Below, piece by piece: positions 23,532-34,809 of a stretch of DNA of 64,000 nucleotides (position 1 is its first letter; each line of letters begins with the position of its first letter). The stretch is from Prototheca cutis (lineage: Eukaryota; Chlorophyta; Trebouxiophyceae; Chlorellales; Chlorellaceae). The notes under the pieces were generated by a model, which was not told where the DNA came from, ran no database searches, and was given only the letters and a program-made list of their open reading frames with translations. The translations under genes and the position numbers were made by a program. The stretch spans positions 347,372-411,371 of the forward strand of contig BCIH01000008.1 in NCBI GenBank assembly GCA_002897115.2. Reading direction: 5' to 3'.

Positions 23532-24214
23532 GGTTTGAGTCGCCAAAGTACCGCTGCGAAGAGCACGCATGGGCACGCCTGCTGCCGAGCCACAAGGCCA
23601 CAGGAGAATTTCCCTAAGAGCCTTCCTTTCTGGGACAACAAACGCGCTCAACATTTCCCATCAAAATCATAGCCCTCCCAGCAACAAATCCCCTTGCAGC
23701 AGAAAAGGCTCACCCGGATGACCTGGCCGACGCCCAGGGTGAAGGAGAAGGGCTGGCCACGGTCGCGGGAGGAGTCAAACTTGCTGCCGTTCTCCAGGGT
23801 GCCGGTGTAGTGCACATTGACCTGCAGTTGATCGGAAAGGGGGAAATTGGGCACGTCTGCGTGTGTGATACGCATGTCTGTTGTGGGATCAAATGTTGAG
23901 CATGAACGGGAGTCTGCTGTCTGCCGGGAGAAAGCATGAACTGAGGCATCTTCTGCGCATAGGTGGGCGCGCTTTCTCCGTTCAATCACAGCACCCGGCT
24001 CGTGCGGACTCGCGCGGCCCGTGAGACTCGCCTTGGAGCCCTGGGTGGGCTTGGCCCCGGAGCCGGCAGTGATGACTTCCTTGGTGACACCCTGCATGGC
24101 GGCGGTGGTTGTGAGACGACGCCCGGGAAGCGCGGATCGGCTGGCCATCATCATGCGCGCAGGCCGGGATGCCAACCGCAACGTGCCGGCGCCAAGGAAG
24201 GCCGCACCCACCAT
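23120..24214 (-). CDS. FKBP-type peptidyl-prolyl cis-trans isomerase
   Basis: Four exons: 24032-24214, 23714-23821, 23375-23494, 23120-23152; 147 residues. The FKBP fold is complete: [36 protein letters not shown], then [14 protein letters not shown] and [17 protein letters not shown]. The active-site residues Y, F, D, F, V-I, W, Y and F seem all present. It catalyses proline isomerisation and resembles FKBP12. A leader of about 40 residues (Arg/Ser/Met-rich, ending TTTAAM) precedes the domain and may target an organelle; translation from an inner Met would give a cytosolic form. Intron 1 uses a GC donor (AAG/gcgagt). The intron 2 acceptor is made of a CA repeat. A TGTAA (complement of 23103-23107) follows the stop. 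Confidence 0.88.
23499..23533. repeat. GT repeat followed by poly-G run
   Basis: GTGTGT is followed by about 19 G. On the gene strand this is a poly-C plus CA tract ending in the acceptor of FKBP exon 3. Confidence 0.9.
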
Positions 24215-24624
24215 GATGACTGGTTTTGGAGTTGGAACGGCGGTCCGCTGAGAGATGGTTGAAATGTAGTAGGGATGCTGGGCTCGGGTTACATCTACAT
24301 CTGGGAATCCCGGAGCATCCTCGCGCACGTGTTTCCCGCTTCCACCACCGGGAGACGATGTGGCCCCGATACCAATGGTTATTTCAGTTGAGTTTGTGCG
24401 CAACACCGTCCGGATGGCCTCGCTGGCAGCATACAACTGCTCTCTGCCAATTATACTTATAATTTGTGGAACTTTATCTATCCAGGTCTGTCCTTTGCGA
24501 ATAAAATCAGCCGTGACATGGGGACCCAGCGTGGCGAGACCCCACGCGAACGGCTGGATGTGCCCGACAGGCGCACAATGGGTGGGCCCCTGATTGGAGA
24601 TTGGGCATGTCTTGAAAGAAGCAA

Positions 24625-25337
24625 TATAACTGCTTTGACCTCCTGAAGCAAAAGCGCTGCGTCCCTTTGGAAACGGTTGCAGAGAGGCACCTGCTGGTGG
24701 AGGAGGTTGCGGCGGTGCCAAGGAGCAAGCCACAGATAGGAGCGGTGCCCAGGAGCGACTTGATGACTCGTCTCCAAGGCTTCCTACCACAGATGCAGGC
24801 AGCAAACCAAGCTTTGCAAGGCGACGAAATCATGGAAGCTCAAGAGTGCGTTCGCGGGGGTGGTGGCGTCGGCAGGGCTTGCCTGTCGTGATGCAATTCA
24901 ACCACTCTCCCGATCACTCACATGGCCATGCGCGCGCCTCACCAACACTGCAGGAATGAGCCTGGTCCAATGGTGGAGTTGGACCTTGCATGTGGCTTGT
25001 TTTCTCTCGATAATGCAGCTGCGGAGGCCGCGGCGTCGAGGAGCATGGCTACTGGTGGGGTGAGTGGACCCCAAACCAACCCTGTTGCTGCGTGGAGCTT
25101 GTTTACTCTGATCCGGCAGCATCTTATATGCCTGTGCTCACATCCACACTACAGCCGCTCGTGGAGCCGGCCGATTCCAGTTCTGACGAGGAGAGCAGTG
25201 ATGACGAGAGCTCCAGCAACGACGGGCCCGATGCGGAGCAACAAGGCAGCCGGCCTGAGGGTGGCTCGGCAGCAGAACAGAGACAAGCAAGGCAAAGAAA
25301 ATCACGGCGAAAGGCTGGCATCGAGGAGCTGGCATGA
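24625..25337 (+). CDS. NOPCHAP1-like box C/D snoRNP assembly chaperone (5' end unresolved)
   Basis: Exons: about 24625-24848 (start unresolved), 24954-25059 and 25155-25337. The reading frame gives [15 protein letters not shown], then [34 protein letters not shown], and a Ser/Asp/Glu-rich tail ending in basic [12 protein letters not shown]. The block FLPQMxxAN followed by a V-x-LDLA segment and an acidic Ser tail matches human NOPCHAP1 (C12orf45), a co-chaperone that passes NOP58 to the R2TP complex. The frame opens after a TGA at 24613 with no ATG before the first conserved block, so a start exon upstream of about 24615 is missing. Divergent from FKBP. An alternative reading would be an unrelated acidic protein, but the order of motifs argues against it. 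Confidence 0.6.
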
Positions 25338-25531
25338 AGCTTTACTTGATACAACACCATTGTCATGGTGTTCTGAACCCCTTGTGGAGTAACCAGCCGT
25401 CCAAATGCTCTTCTGACCCGGTGGCAAAGAGATAATAAGACCAGATCCATCTGGTGTGCATGCGATGCATGCATGGTATGACAAGCTCGGTATGACACAA
25501 GACATACACTTGGCAAGGACGGAGGTGGAAA

Positions 25532-26150
25532 CTACCGTGCAGGGTAAAAATAATGCAACCAGCTCAGCCAGCAACAGCGTCACATCACCCCGGGGGCTGC
25601 TGGGCATCATGGATGGCCCGAAAATTTTCCACTCTGCAGGGCAATAGGAAGGTGGACCACCTCAATGATGGACCACCCCCGGGGCTGCTTTCCCTTTCGG
25701 GGGGAGGGAAGGAGCCCCCAGGGTGCGGCACGCCTCATTGGTGCAGCGCAGCAGCCCGTGGCACACCACCGTGGGCGTCTGCTCCCTGCACCAACTGTCC
25801 TGCTGCCAAGAAGGAACCCAATCCATTCTCTTAGCGATGCCGCCAGGGCATGTCTCCCAAACAAAATGCCTGTTGGACCGCATTCCCTGGCCGCATCGCG
25901 CAGAGGATGGATTGGGTTGCTTCTCGGCAGCAGGACAGGTCGTGCAAGGAGGTTTTAGAAGGCCCTGGACATTGACCCCCTGGCACGACACTTGTCACAC
26001 CTTGGTGGTCCATCATTGAGGTGGTCCACCTTCCTCTTGCCCTGTGGGGGGTGACAATTCACAGCCATCAGTGATGCCCAGCAACCCCCGGGTTTATGTG
26101 ACGCTGTTGATGGCTGAGCTGGTCGCATTATTTTGGCCCTGCATGGTAGA
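25532..26150. repeat. large imperfect inverted repeat (foldback)
   Basis: The left arm (about 25532-25852) and right arm (about 25881-26150) are imperfect reverse complements around a 28-base loop (25853-25880). The outer parts match well, for example the stretch read as CAGCTCAGCCAGCAACAGCG at the left and CAGCTCAGCCATCAACAGCG at the right. The inner parts read AACCCAATCCAT in both. GGTGGACCACCTCAATGATG occurs in both arms. The middle of the arms has diverged and contains a length difference of about 50 bases. There is no transposase gene and no clear target-site duplication. A foldback/MITE-like element or an inverted duplication is inferred. Confidence 0.8.
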
Positions 26151-26495
26151 CTCGCGCCGCGCGGCCTCGCAATTCTCGCCGGTTAATCACACAGCACGCG
26201 GGACCAAACCCTCGAACTGGGACCTAAATTGCACCCACACCCTGACTCCCCCTGTTTGCCATTCAGTTCCTGCGGGAAGATTGCGATTTAGAAATTCCAT
26301 CCAAGTCCGTGCATGGGCTCCGGGGATTGAGGGCATCGCGTTGTGGCGAGCATCCCCTGTTGCCCAGGGCAGGCGCCCCCCCAGCCGCTCGAGGGCCCGC
26401 TGGAGGGCCCACCATCGCAGCATCGGAGACAGTGACCGTGGAACCCACATCATGATGTAGTCATACGCTGGAAACCGCGGTGCACTGCGCTCGCA

Positions 26496-27867
26496 ATGAA
26501 GGAGCACCAGCCAATTTGGCACGGCCTGGCTGCAGGTGCCTGCGCGACCATGAGCTCTCGTTCCCTCACCTGTGAGCTTGGCAGGCATGGCACAGGCGAC
26601 GCGGGCTGATGCAGTGACGCACACTTCACAGCATGCCGGGACACCTGGAGGTGTGCCTGCACCAGCTGGGGGGCCTTTGTGCCGATCTCACGCCATGTTC
26701 CCATCACTTGCCGCAGATCCGCTGGACACAATCAAAGCAAGGCTCCAGGTCCAGGGCTCTGGGGCGGATGCCGGGAAACCAAAGCTCGACACCACGCAGA
26801 TGATTCGTCAGGTATAATTTCTGGGGAGGGGGCCCGAAAGGGGGGTTGATTTCGGGGCGATGTTTGCAGCATCGGCCTGCATCCTGGATCATCCCTGGGC
26901 CCCAAAAACACTGCCCACCCTTTCTTAGGAAATGGATCCCATCACCCTCCTTGGACCCCAGGTCTTCCGGACTGAGGGCGTTCCTGGTTTCTATCGTGGC
27001 TTTGGCGGTATCATGCTCACAGTGATCCCCGCCAACATGTTTTACTTCGGCGGCTACGAGCTGGGCAAGCGCGCCACACGGCGCGAGCTGGGTGCGGTCT
27101 CCGATGTTCTGACGGCGCTGATCGCGCAGTCGCTGGCAGGCCTGATTTACTGTCCGATCGATATCGTGAAGCAGCGTGTGCAGACCGCGTCACTGCTGGA
27201 CGGCGAGAGCAGGAATCCAGCACGGGGTGCCGCATCCCCGGCACGGCTGGGCGTGGTGGAGGCGGCCCGGGGCATCTGGGAAACGCAGGGTGTGCGCGGT
27301 TTCTTCCGCGGCTTTATGACCATGAACGCCTTGTGGATGCCCTACAACCTTATCTACATCCCTGCTTACGAGGCTGCCAAGCGCCGATGGTACTATGCCA
27401 TGCTGGACCGCCTGCACGGCTCCCAGGAAGCGAATGGTGCTGTGGCTGTCGACCCTGAGGTGAGGCAACAACCGGCAAGAACGAACCAGGCTGGCAGCGT
27501 CAATGCTCGGGTCACCACTCGTGGTTCCCGCACGCCACCTGGGCCCGGGGTCATTTCGGACCCACCCATGCAGCAGCTGCTGCCACTGTGGGCCTTCCCA
27601 CTGTGCTCCAGCGCATGCTCTGCAGCTGCGGCAGCGGCTACGCACCCGATCGACGTCGTCAAGACCCGGCTGCAGGTGCTGTCCACGGTGGAGCCGGTGC
27701 GCCAGCTCAGCGCCATGCGCGTGGCGGGACAGCTGTTGCGGGAGGAGGGACTGCGCGGGTTCACGCGCGGCCTGGGCGCCCGCGTGCTGACCATGGCCTC
27801 GGGCAGCTCCGTTTCGTGGTTTGCCTATGAAGTCGTCAAACGCAAACTCCAGCAGTACGATGACTGA
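26496..27867 (+). CDS. mitochondrial carrier family protein (SLC25)
   Basis: Four exons: 26496-26571, 26717-26811, 26962-27459, 27574-27867; 320 residues, the normal length. Three carrier repeats are visible, each with its signature: YPLDTIKARLQV, CPIDIVKQRVQT and HPIDVVKTRLQV. Each is followed by a G-x-x-G-x-x-R-G type motif (GVPGFYRGFGG, GVRGFFRGFM, GLRGFTRGLG). Six membrane helices are expected in the inner mitochondrial membrane. The transported substrate cannot be told from the sequence with confidence; repeat 1 with PANMFYFGGYE and repeat 2 with MPYNLIYIPAYE hint at amino-acid-type carriers (SLC25A44-like), but this is only a hint. It is convergent with IF-3. Confidence 0.9.
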
Positions 27868-27890
27868 TCTCTCTCTCTCTCTCTCTCTCA
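27868..27890. repeat. (CT)n run after the carrier gene stop
   Basis: A CT dinucleotide run begins directly after the TGA of the mitochondrial carrier gene, in the presumed 3' UTR. Confidence 0.85.
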
Positions 27891-28246
27891 TGGCTGGTGA
27901 TTGCAAGCTTGGGGATCTGGCCGAGCTAAACCGTGTCTCCTGTGAACCCACAGCGCCGACCATGACCATACAGGAGAGTGACAGACAGGCATGCCCAGGG
28001 GATGAGCTGACAGTGCTGTGAGGTACACATTGCATTTGTGCAACAAAAGCAAGGCGGCAAGCACAACAGACTCGGTGCCAAGTGCAGACAACAACAATAC
28101 CTTCCTGAGAAGGCTCTGGCCATGGCAGCGGCCCAAGCTCTGCAGTCTGTCATGCATAGAACAAGCCAGACGCCCGGTGCGGGCGCTGCCCATGAAAAAC
28201 AGCCAACACAATTGTTTGGGATCAGGGTACATGCTGGGCGGGATGG

Positions 28247-29710
28247 TCACCCTTTCTTTGGGCTCAACAGCATGGTCATCGTCCGTCCTTGTCGGCGGGG
28301 AGCCGAGTCCACCACAGCACAGCCCTTCAGATCTGCAGATATGCGCTGCATGAGTATTGGGTGTTGGGAGGTGGGCGTGGGAATGGCAGGATGCACCTGC
28401 CATGTCCATCACGGAGTATGGTCTTCAAACAACCCTCCTTTATCATGACGTCCCCAGTCAACAAACCACTGCAAGCGTACCTCAAACATGGGCTTGGCAT
28501 CGCCTGTCCCTGCCTCCAGTTCTCGACCCCGAAACTGCATCGTAATCTTCACGCGGTCACCCTTGGACAGAAACCGCTGGGCAGCACGGACCTTGGTGTT
28601 GTAGTCGTGGATGTCCGTCGCCGGCCGGAATTTCAGCTCTTTTGTTTCAATACTGCAGCACGAAATCCGGCAGGCATCAGGTCATCTGACCGGTCTTGAC
28701 AGCCCTTCTTCCCATGTTCAGGTCCTCTTTTGCAGAGTCATGTGTGCGCAGCATGCTGCCCCTGCTCTCCAGGAAACAGCGCCCATCCCTGCCCCCACTC
28801 CCCATCCCCCACGTCTATCACTCACGCTCCGTCACGCTGCTTCCGCTTGGCTTGTTTTGCTGCCTTGGCCTGCTCATACATGTACTTGCTCAGCTCCATC
28901 AGCCTGGGTCAAACAGCGAGGAGGAGCAGGACGGTTTTGCGGGATGGACGAGGAAACAGCCAGACAGCTGTCTCATGTGCAGACCAGGACCCTCCAGCAT
29001 TGTCAACCCTTCCAAAAAGTGCCCGCCCCCTCCCCAAACACCCCCCACCACCACCACACACAGCCACACAAACAAGACAGCTCCCAGTATCCTTGCACCC
29101 CAGCCGCTCACCGGCAGAGGGGCGGCCGGGCTTCAGGGACTGCCAGGATGAGATCAACCTCACGTGCCCTTGCCAGCGCCAACGCTTCAGAAGTGGGCAG
29201 AATCCCTAGCGACTCGCGATCCTCGCCGAGCACTCGGACCTCGGCCTGCCTGTGGTGCCAGAAGGGGGGTGGGCATGTTAATGTTGTGGCAGACATGGAA
29301 CACCGGCAGCAGAATGATCGCTCACGATCATCCATCAAGTCACTCACTGGATTGCCTCATTCAGGAGCGGCCTGGCGGGAGCGGTGCCCTGGGTTTTTGA
29401 GGGCGCTGCATGCAGGACGATGCCTGTCCTGGGTCCGGCAGCGAGGAGCCTGGGCGTCGGTGCAGCAGGAGCTGCATGGCTGCAGAACACCTGCATGGAC
29501 CAAGGCATTGGGTTGCGCTGGAGCAACAACCGAGCAAGCCATGGAGATGCACTGCAATGCTATCAACGGCATGGTGCCTTCAGCACTCTCAGCAATGCGG
29601 TGGATTCGAAAGTGCAGTCCAAAAACCGCGGGGGTCACCTGTCTCGTGGGGCCAGACCTCGGCCCAAGGCTGAGGGGCCTGGCAGGACAGGCACAGGTCA
29701 CCGAGGCCAT
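28247..29710 (-). CDS. infC: translation initiation factor IF-3, organellar (probably plastid)
   Basis: Six exons: 29639-29710, 29348-29490, 29112-29249, 28826-28903, 28481-28652, 28247-28345; 233 residues with matching phases. The N-domain reads [29 protein letters not shown]-like (here [14 protein letters not shown]), and [20 protein letters not shown]. The C-domain reads [52 protein letters not shown] and ends [10 protein letters not shown]-3 keeps the small subunit free and proofreads initiator tRNA. The 65 or so residues before the domain are Ala/Pro/Ser/Arg-rich with almost no acidic residues, as in a transit peptide; plastid is favoured because the core is bacterial-like. There is no C-terminal extension. 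Divergent from NOG1 (397 bases). Confidence 0.92.
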
Positions 29711-30107
29711 CTCAGGGCACCGCCCCGTGCACCCGCGCGGTCAATGCACAAGCAACAACATTGTGAGAATATGAGAAATCAGTAAATCACTATAGACGAC
29801 GAGAGAAAAACTCTGACGAGCTCTAAGAGGCTGTGCTCTCCTGACATTGCATCAATATGGAAGGGCAGGCAGGGATCTTGGTGCCCGATCGATTCCCGCC
29901 GCTCGAAAACTCAGGGAAGCGAGGGCGCGGTGGTTCATGCAACGCATATGCTCCGTCCGAAAGTGTGTATTCCCCACATGCATGTCACTTGGGTCACGGC
30001 AAAACGACGTTGGTAGTAACACGCTTTATTCAGTTGCTCACTGGAGAGAAGAAGGCTGGTGTAGAAACGAGCCGGCGTCGCGGTAGGCGACGCCAGCGGC
30101 TGCAGCC

Positions 30108-31398
30108 ATGCCCGTCTACAACTTTAAGAACATTGGCGTGGTGCCGACTGCCAAGGACTTGACGGACATCGTACTTTCCAAAACACAGAGACAGACACCA
30201 ACTGTTGTTCACAATGGTGAGTGGCCTTGCTTTGCGAGAGGGCCCTGCTCCCGGGCAGGAGACACTCTCGAGGGCAGGTTGCTGCTGTGTGGTCCGGCTC
30301 GAGTCAGCTCGCAGGAGGTTACATGCCAGTGGAACCCTGCTCATGGGCGGCCATGAGTCGGGAGGCATTTTCCTGTTAGAAGTACCCTTATCAGCGCGCT
30401 GCAAAGCTTCAGGAGACTGCATGGGTGCCTGGCCGTCACAACCAGTGCCTTCCCACCACATCTTGCAGGCTGGGCCATCCAAAGGATCCGGCAGTTTTAC
30501 ATGCGCAAGGTCAAGCACACGCAGACCACCTGGCACGATAAACTGACCACTATCCTGGAGGATTTCCCAAAGGTGGTGGGGTGTGGGACACTGGATGTTT
30601 TCATGGTTGTGTTGGAGGTGGGCAGATGTGGGTGGTTCCACGACCCTGCACGGGGCCTCCCAGCAACTCTTACCTCGCTTTCCCCTGATTGAACGCCCTC
30701 GCCAGTTCAAGAAAGCCCACTTCTTACAAGCCACAAACCAAATCACCGTTGCAGGTGGACGATATTCACCCTTTCTACTCGGACCTGCTGAACGTCCTGT
30801 ATGACAAGGTGCGCCGAGGTGCTTGCGGCAATCTGAGCAGCGACTTGCGAAACGCGCCTGCTGCACGCTGTGCAAGGCAGTGCACTGAGAACAGTCGCAC
30901 TCAAGCACCCCCTCCTTTGCCGACCCAATGCAGGACCACTACAAGCTGGCCCTGGGCCAGCTCAACGCCGCCAGGGGCATGATCGACAAGGTCGCCCAGG
31001 TACGGCCGAGCTGTGATGGAGGTTTGGATGCAGAGGGTGTTGGGCTGCAGTGGAAGCTGTGGCCTGTGGTGCGCGACTATAAGGATGGGCGTGCTTTAGA
31101 ATGGCCCCTTGCAGGGCCAAGCGATTGAGTCATGGCCTGCATGGCAACGAAGAGCAATGGCTTCAACTGGTACCACTGATCCCCCCCCCGCCAGGACTAT
31201 GTCCGGCTGCTCAAGTACGGCGACTCCCTGTACCGCTGCAAGCAACTCAAGCGTGCCGCCCTGGTGAGGACGATTCTTTTCCTTGATGAGTTCGGCGATT
31301 TGCTGGGGAATTTGTCGGGGGAATATCCCCATGTCATGCTGTTGGGCCACATCGCTCATGCCGTCCTGACTCTCCAAGCCTCCACTGACCCCCCCCCA

Positions 31399-31452
<54 letters not shown>

Positions 31453-31734
31453 AACAGGGCCGGATGTGCACGATCATGAAGCGGCAGGGTCCTTCGCTGG
31501 CGTACCTGGAGCAGGTGCGGCAGCACATGGGTCGTCTGCCATCCATCGACCCCAACACCCGGTCCCTGCTCGTCTGTGGGTACCCCAACGTTGGCAAGTC
31601 CTCCTTCATGAACACCGGTGAGTGGATTGTCATTTCATTTCTAGTGGCCATTTCTTTTCTGATGCATGCCATGACCGAGGTTTCAGCAAATTGTATCCCC
31701 CCCACTTACGCGTGCACCCCCCCCCCCCCCCTTA

Positions 31735-31767
<33 letters not shown>

Positions 31768-34066
31768 ATGAACAAATGAACTACTGCAGTGACGCGTGCG
31801 GATGTGGAGGTGCAGCCGTACGCCTTTACGACCAAGAGTCTGTACGTTGGGCACACCGACTATAAGTACCTGCGCTGGCAGGTGATCGACACGCCCGGTA
31901 TCCTCGACAGGCCGCTGGAGGAACGCAACACCATCGAGATGCAGGTCGGTCTTGTAATTTGTAGTGACCTTGCATGGGCGTGGGCGAGGGAGGATTGGTA
32001 TCTGTTGTGTGCATTCTGTGTGATGTGTGGTGCAGGCAGCATTGAAACCAGCGTTGAGGCCAGCTCCACTCTGCCTACCCGACCTGCCTCCCAACTGACA
32101 GTCGGTGACGGCGCTGGCGCACCTGCGTGCGGCGGTGCTGTATGTGATGGACATATCCGAGCAGTGCGGTTACACCATCCGGCAGCAGTGTGCGCTGTTC
32201 CACTCGATCAAGCCCCTGTTTGCCAACAAGCCCGTACTGATCATCTGCAACAAGACGGACGTCACCAAACTGGAGGACCTGGCCCCAGAGGAGCAGACCC
32301 TCATCTCTGAAGTGTCCTCTGAGGCAGCCAAGGTCTCCGCCGAAGGTAAGCACACAGGGATCGATGCGTTGAGTGATCGGCTACTCTGTGTGTGTATTTG
32401 TATGCGTGTGGGGGGAATTGTGAGAGGAATGCGGACAAAGACCTTTGGCGGGGGAGGACAAAAGTATCCTAGCGGCGCACATGTCGCCAAACCTAGCATC
32501 ACGAAGCAACAAATGCACAGGTTTTGAGGGCGGGTCGCCGGGGACAAACCTGCTGACCATGAGCACGCTAACGGAGGAGGGCGTGAGTGCGGTCAAGCAG
32601 ATTGCCTGCGACCGCCTGCTGGCCAGCCGCGTGGAAACCAAGCTCAAGGTCGGACGGCGGTCATGTGTCGGTTGCGGGGGATGGATGCAACGTACCGCAC
32701 TGTCTGCTCTTTTGGGGGGGTGCTGTGTGCACAGATCACAACCCCACTAGCAACCATGCAAATACTGTCTGCACAACTGCAGAGCAAGCGCATTGCGGAT
32801 GTGGGCAACAGGATTCATGTGTCGATGCCCAAGGCACGGGACGGGCTCGCCCGGCCACCAGTCATTCCCGCGAGCGTGGCCGCGGCTCGCGCGGCAGCGA
32901 CGGCTGGAAGCGCTCCCACAGAAAAGCGGCGGACAGAGAAGGATCTCCAGGAGGAGCAGGGCGGGGCCGGTGTGTATAACGCCGACCTGCGGGCACACTA
33001 CAAGCTCAAGAACGATGAGTGGCGGTATGACATCATGCCGGAGATTGCCGATGGGCACAATGTGCTGGACTTTGTGGACCCTGACGTCGACGCGCGGCTG
33101 GAGGCGCTCGAGCGAGAGGAGGCAGCGGCGGCTGCGGAGTGGGAGGCCAGCGGCGGTGCGGCGGCTGCGGCGGCAGCTGCCAATGACCACCTGTCCCAGG
33201 CCGAGTGGGAGGACCTCGTGGCCATCCGCGCCAAGAAGACGAAAATCATCGCGTCGCACCGCCGCGAGAAGGCCGCGGGCGACAACGCCCCACGCATGCC
33301 GCGCACCACCGAGGCCGGCGCCCGCGGCCGGTCGGCGGCGCGCATGCGTCAGGAGCTGGGAGCGCTGGGTCTGGACGCCAGCGCCGCCATCGCGTCAGCG
33401 CCCCGTGACTTTTCGCGTGGCCGCTCTGCGGTCCGCAAGCGCGACCGCGCCGCCTCTGCGGGGGCCGAAGACATGGATGTCGACGGCGAGGAGGCCAAGC
33501 GCGTCCACAGCACAAAGTCCAGGTGATCCTTGATTGATCGCTTTCGTGGAAGCGCTTGCACGTGAATGTCCTGAACATGCGCAGCGAGCAACAAACAAGC
33601 TCTCTCTTCCAAAATACATCCCAGGTCGATGTCCCGTGGACGGACGCTGTCGCTGGCGCCGCCGGGCAGCAAGTCTGGGCTCAAGGACGCCGTGCAGCAG
33701 AACAAGGCCATCAAGATGGCAGGTGCGTTTGGGTTCATTCATTCATGGTGGTTGTTTCCTTCTCTTTGTTTCGAGCCTGGTTGTTGTGGATCTAACACTC
33801 ATGGATTGTGTTGACATTTCTGCATGGTTGGGTGCAATTTTTGGTGAAGTTTTCTGGTCACCCGACTGCCGGGCCGGTGCTTGGCGATGGGCCAAACCAG
33901 CCGCTCAACCCATGTCATCCACATTCCACGATCAAAAACAGACAAGGCACAATACCGGATGGGCAAGATGGCCCGCAAGGGCGAGGCCGATCGGCACATC
34001 CCAGACCTCAAGCCCAAGCACCTCTTCTCCGGAAAGCGGCCTCGGGGCAAAACCGACAGGCGGTAG
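30108..34066 (+). CDS. NOG1: nucleolar GTP-binding protein 1 (NOG1)
   Basis: Twelve exons: 30108-30216, 30469-30572, 30755-30808, 30934-30999, 31195-31263, 31458-31617, 31790-31944, 32102-32345, 32521-32648, 32783-33522, 33625-33722, 33942-34066; 683 residues, frame kept throughout. It begins [18 protein letters not shown]. The Obg-type GTPase has G1 [10 protein letters not shown]3 [10 protein letters not shown]4 NKTD, and the TLTEEGV block after it. The C-terminus carries [17 protein letters not shown] and a basic [10 protein letters not shown] end, as in the family (yeast Nog1 is about 650 residues). It works in late nucleolar 60S ribosomal subunit maturation. Several introns end in C-rich or CA-repeat tracts. 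The first 20 codons of exon 9 (FEGGSPGTN) differ from the usual spacing, so that acceptor is less sure. Confidence 0.93.
31402..31447. repeat. (CA)n microsatellite before a NOG1 splice acceptor
   Basis: A CA run of about 44 bases ends 10 bases before the acceptor of NOG1 exon 6. Confidence 0.95.
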
Positions 34067-34809
34067 ATATGACATCACCATCACCACCCTGCGACGCATG
34101 GGCCCGTGCCGGTTGGCCTGTACCATTATCATGCCGTGTAGAACTGTGCCTGCAGAGTCCTAAGATATCGAGAACGTGGGGTGCTCTGCCGGGGTTTTGG
34201 GGGAAAGGGCGTTACAAGATTGGGGCACCCTCTGAACATTGAGCTGAGGCCCGGTGCGCCGGACGGCCGGCAAATCCTCGCAGGCAGGACAGGGTCCAGC
34301 ACAGGGATTCACCGCAGAGACCAACACAAAAACGCAATCGCCGTATTTTGACGGAATTGATTCCACAAGATGCTATGTTTTCGAGCGCTTAATGAGTGCA
34401 GCATGCACATGCCTTGTCTTTGGTCGAAACGCCAGTGTCGGGGGAGCCTTCACGGCAGGCTGGACTTGCAGGCACACATCGTTGAGATCAGCTGCGTATT
34501 GCATGATCAACGAATGATTGAACATGAGATGTGTAGAATGATTCTTCCCTCGAGCGCACTGTGCTGGACAGTATTGATTGCTCGACGAACATTGGCTCTC
34601 GACCGGACGCCACGGAACTTTGAAGCGAACCCCGATACCCAGGGGGCGCCTGAGGGCAGAATATGCAATCGCATGCATACATGGCACCCTACGGGACGAT
34701 ACACTTGGGCTTATCCTACAAAATAGAAACAGCATGGAAGTGTGATAGCGACAACCCATCCATGGTCTTCTGGGCTCGCCCTTGCAACGCCAGTGGGTAG
34801 CTGGCGTCA
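34067..34809. other. intergenic region between NOG1 and the helicase gene
   Basis: About 0.74 kb, both flanking genes on the plus strand, so it should hold the NOG1 3' UTR and the helicase promoter. It is visibly less GC-rich than the exons. Short open frames on both strands lack family motifs. No repeat or RNA gene was seen. Confidence 0.45.

Noticed and set aside
25553..26019. Open frames on both strands within the inverted repeat
   Set aside because: They mirror one another because the arms are reverse complements; no protein family is recognisable.
29857..30162. Frame with GHGKTTLV resembling a GTPase P-loop upstream of NOG1
   Set aside because: The match is short, lacks any other G motif, and the region is the NOG1 promoter/5' leader.
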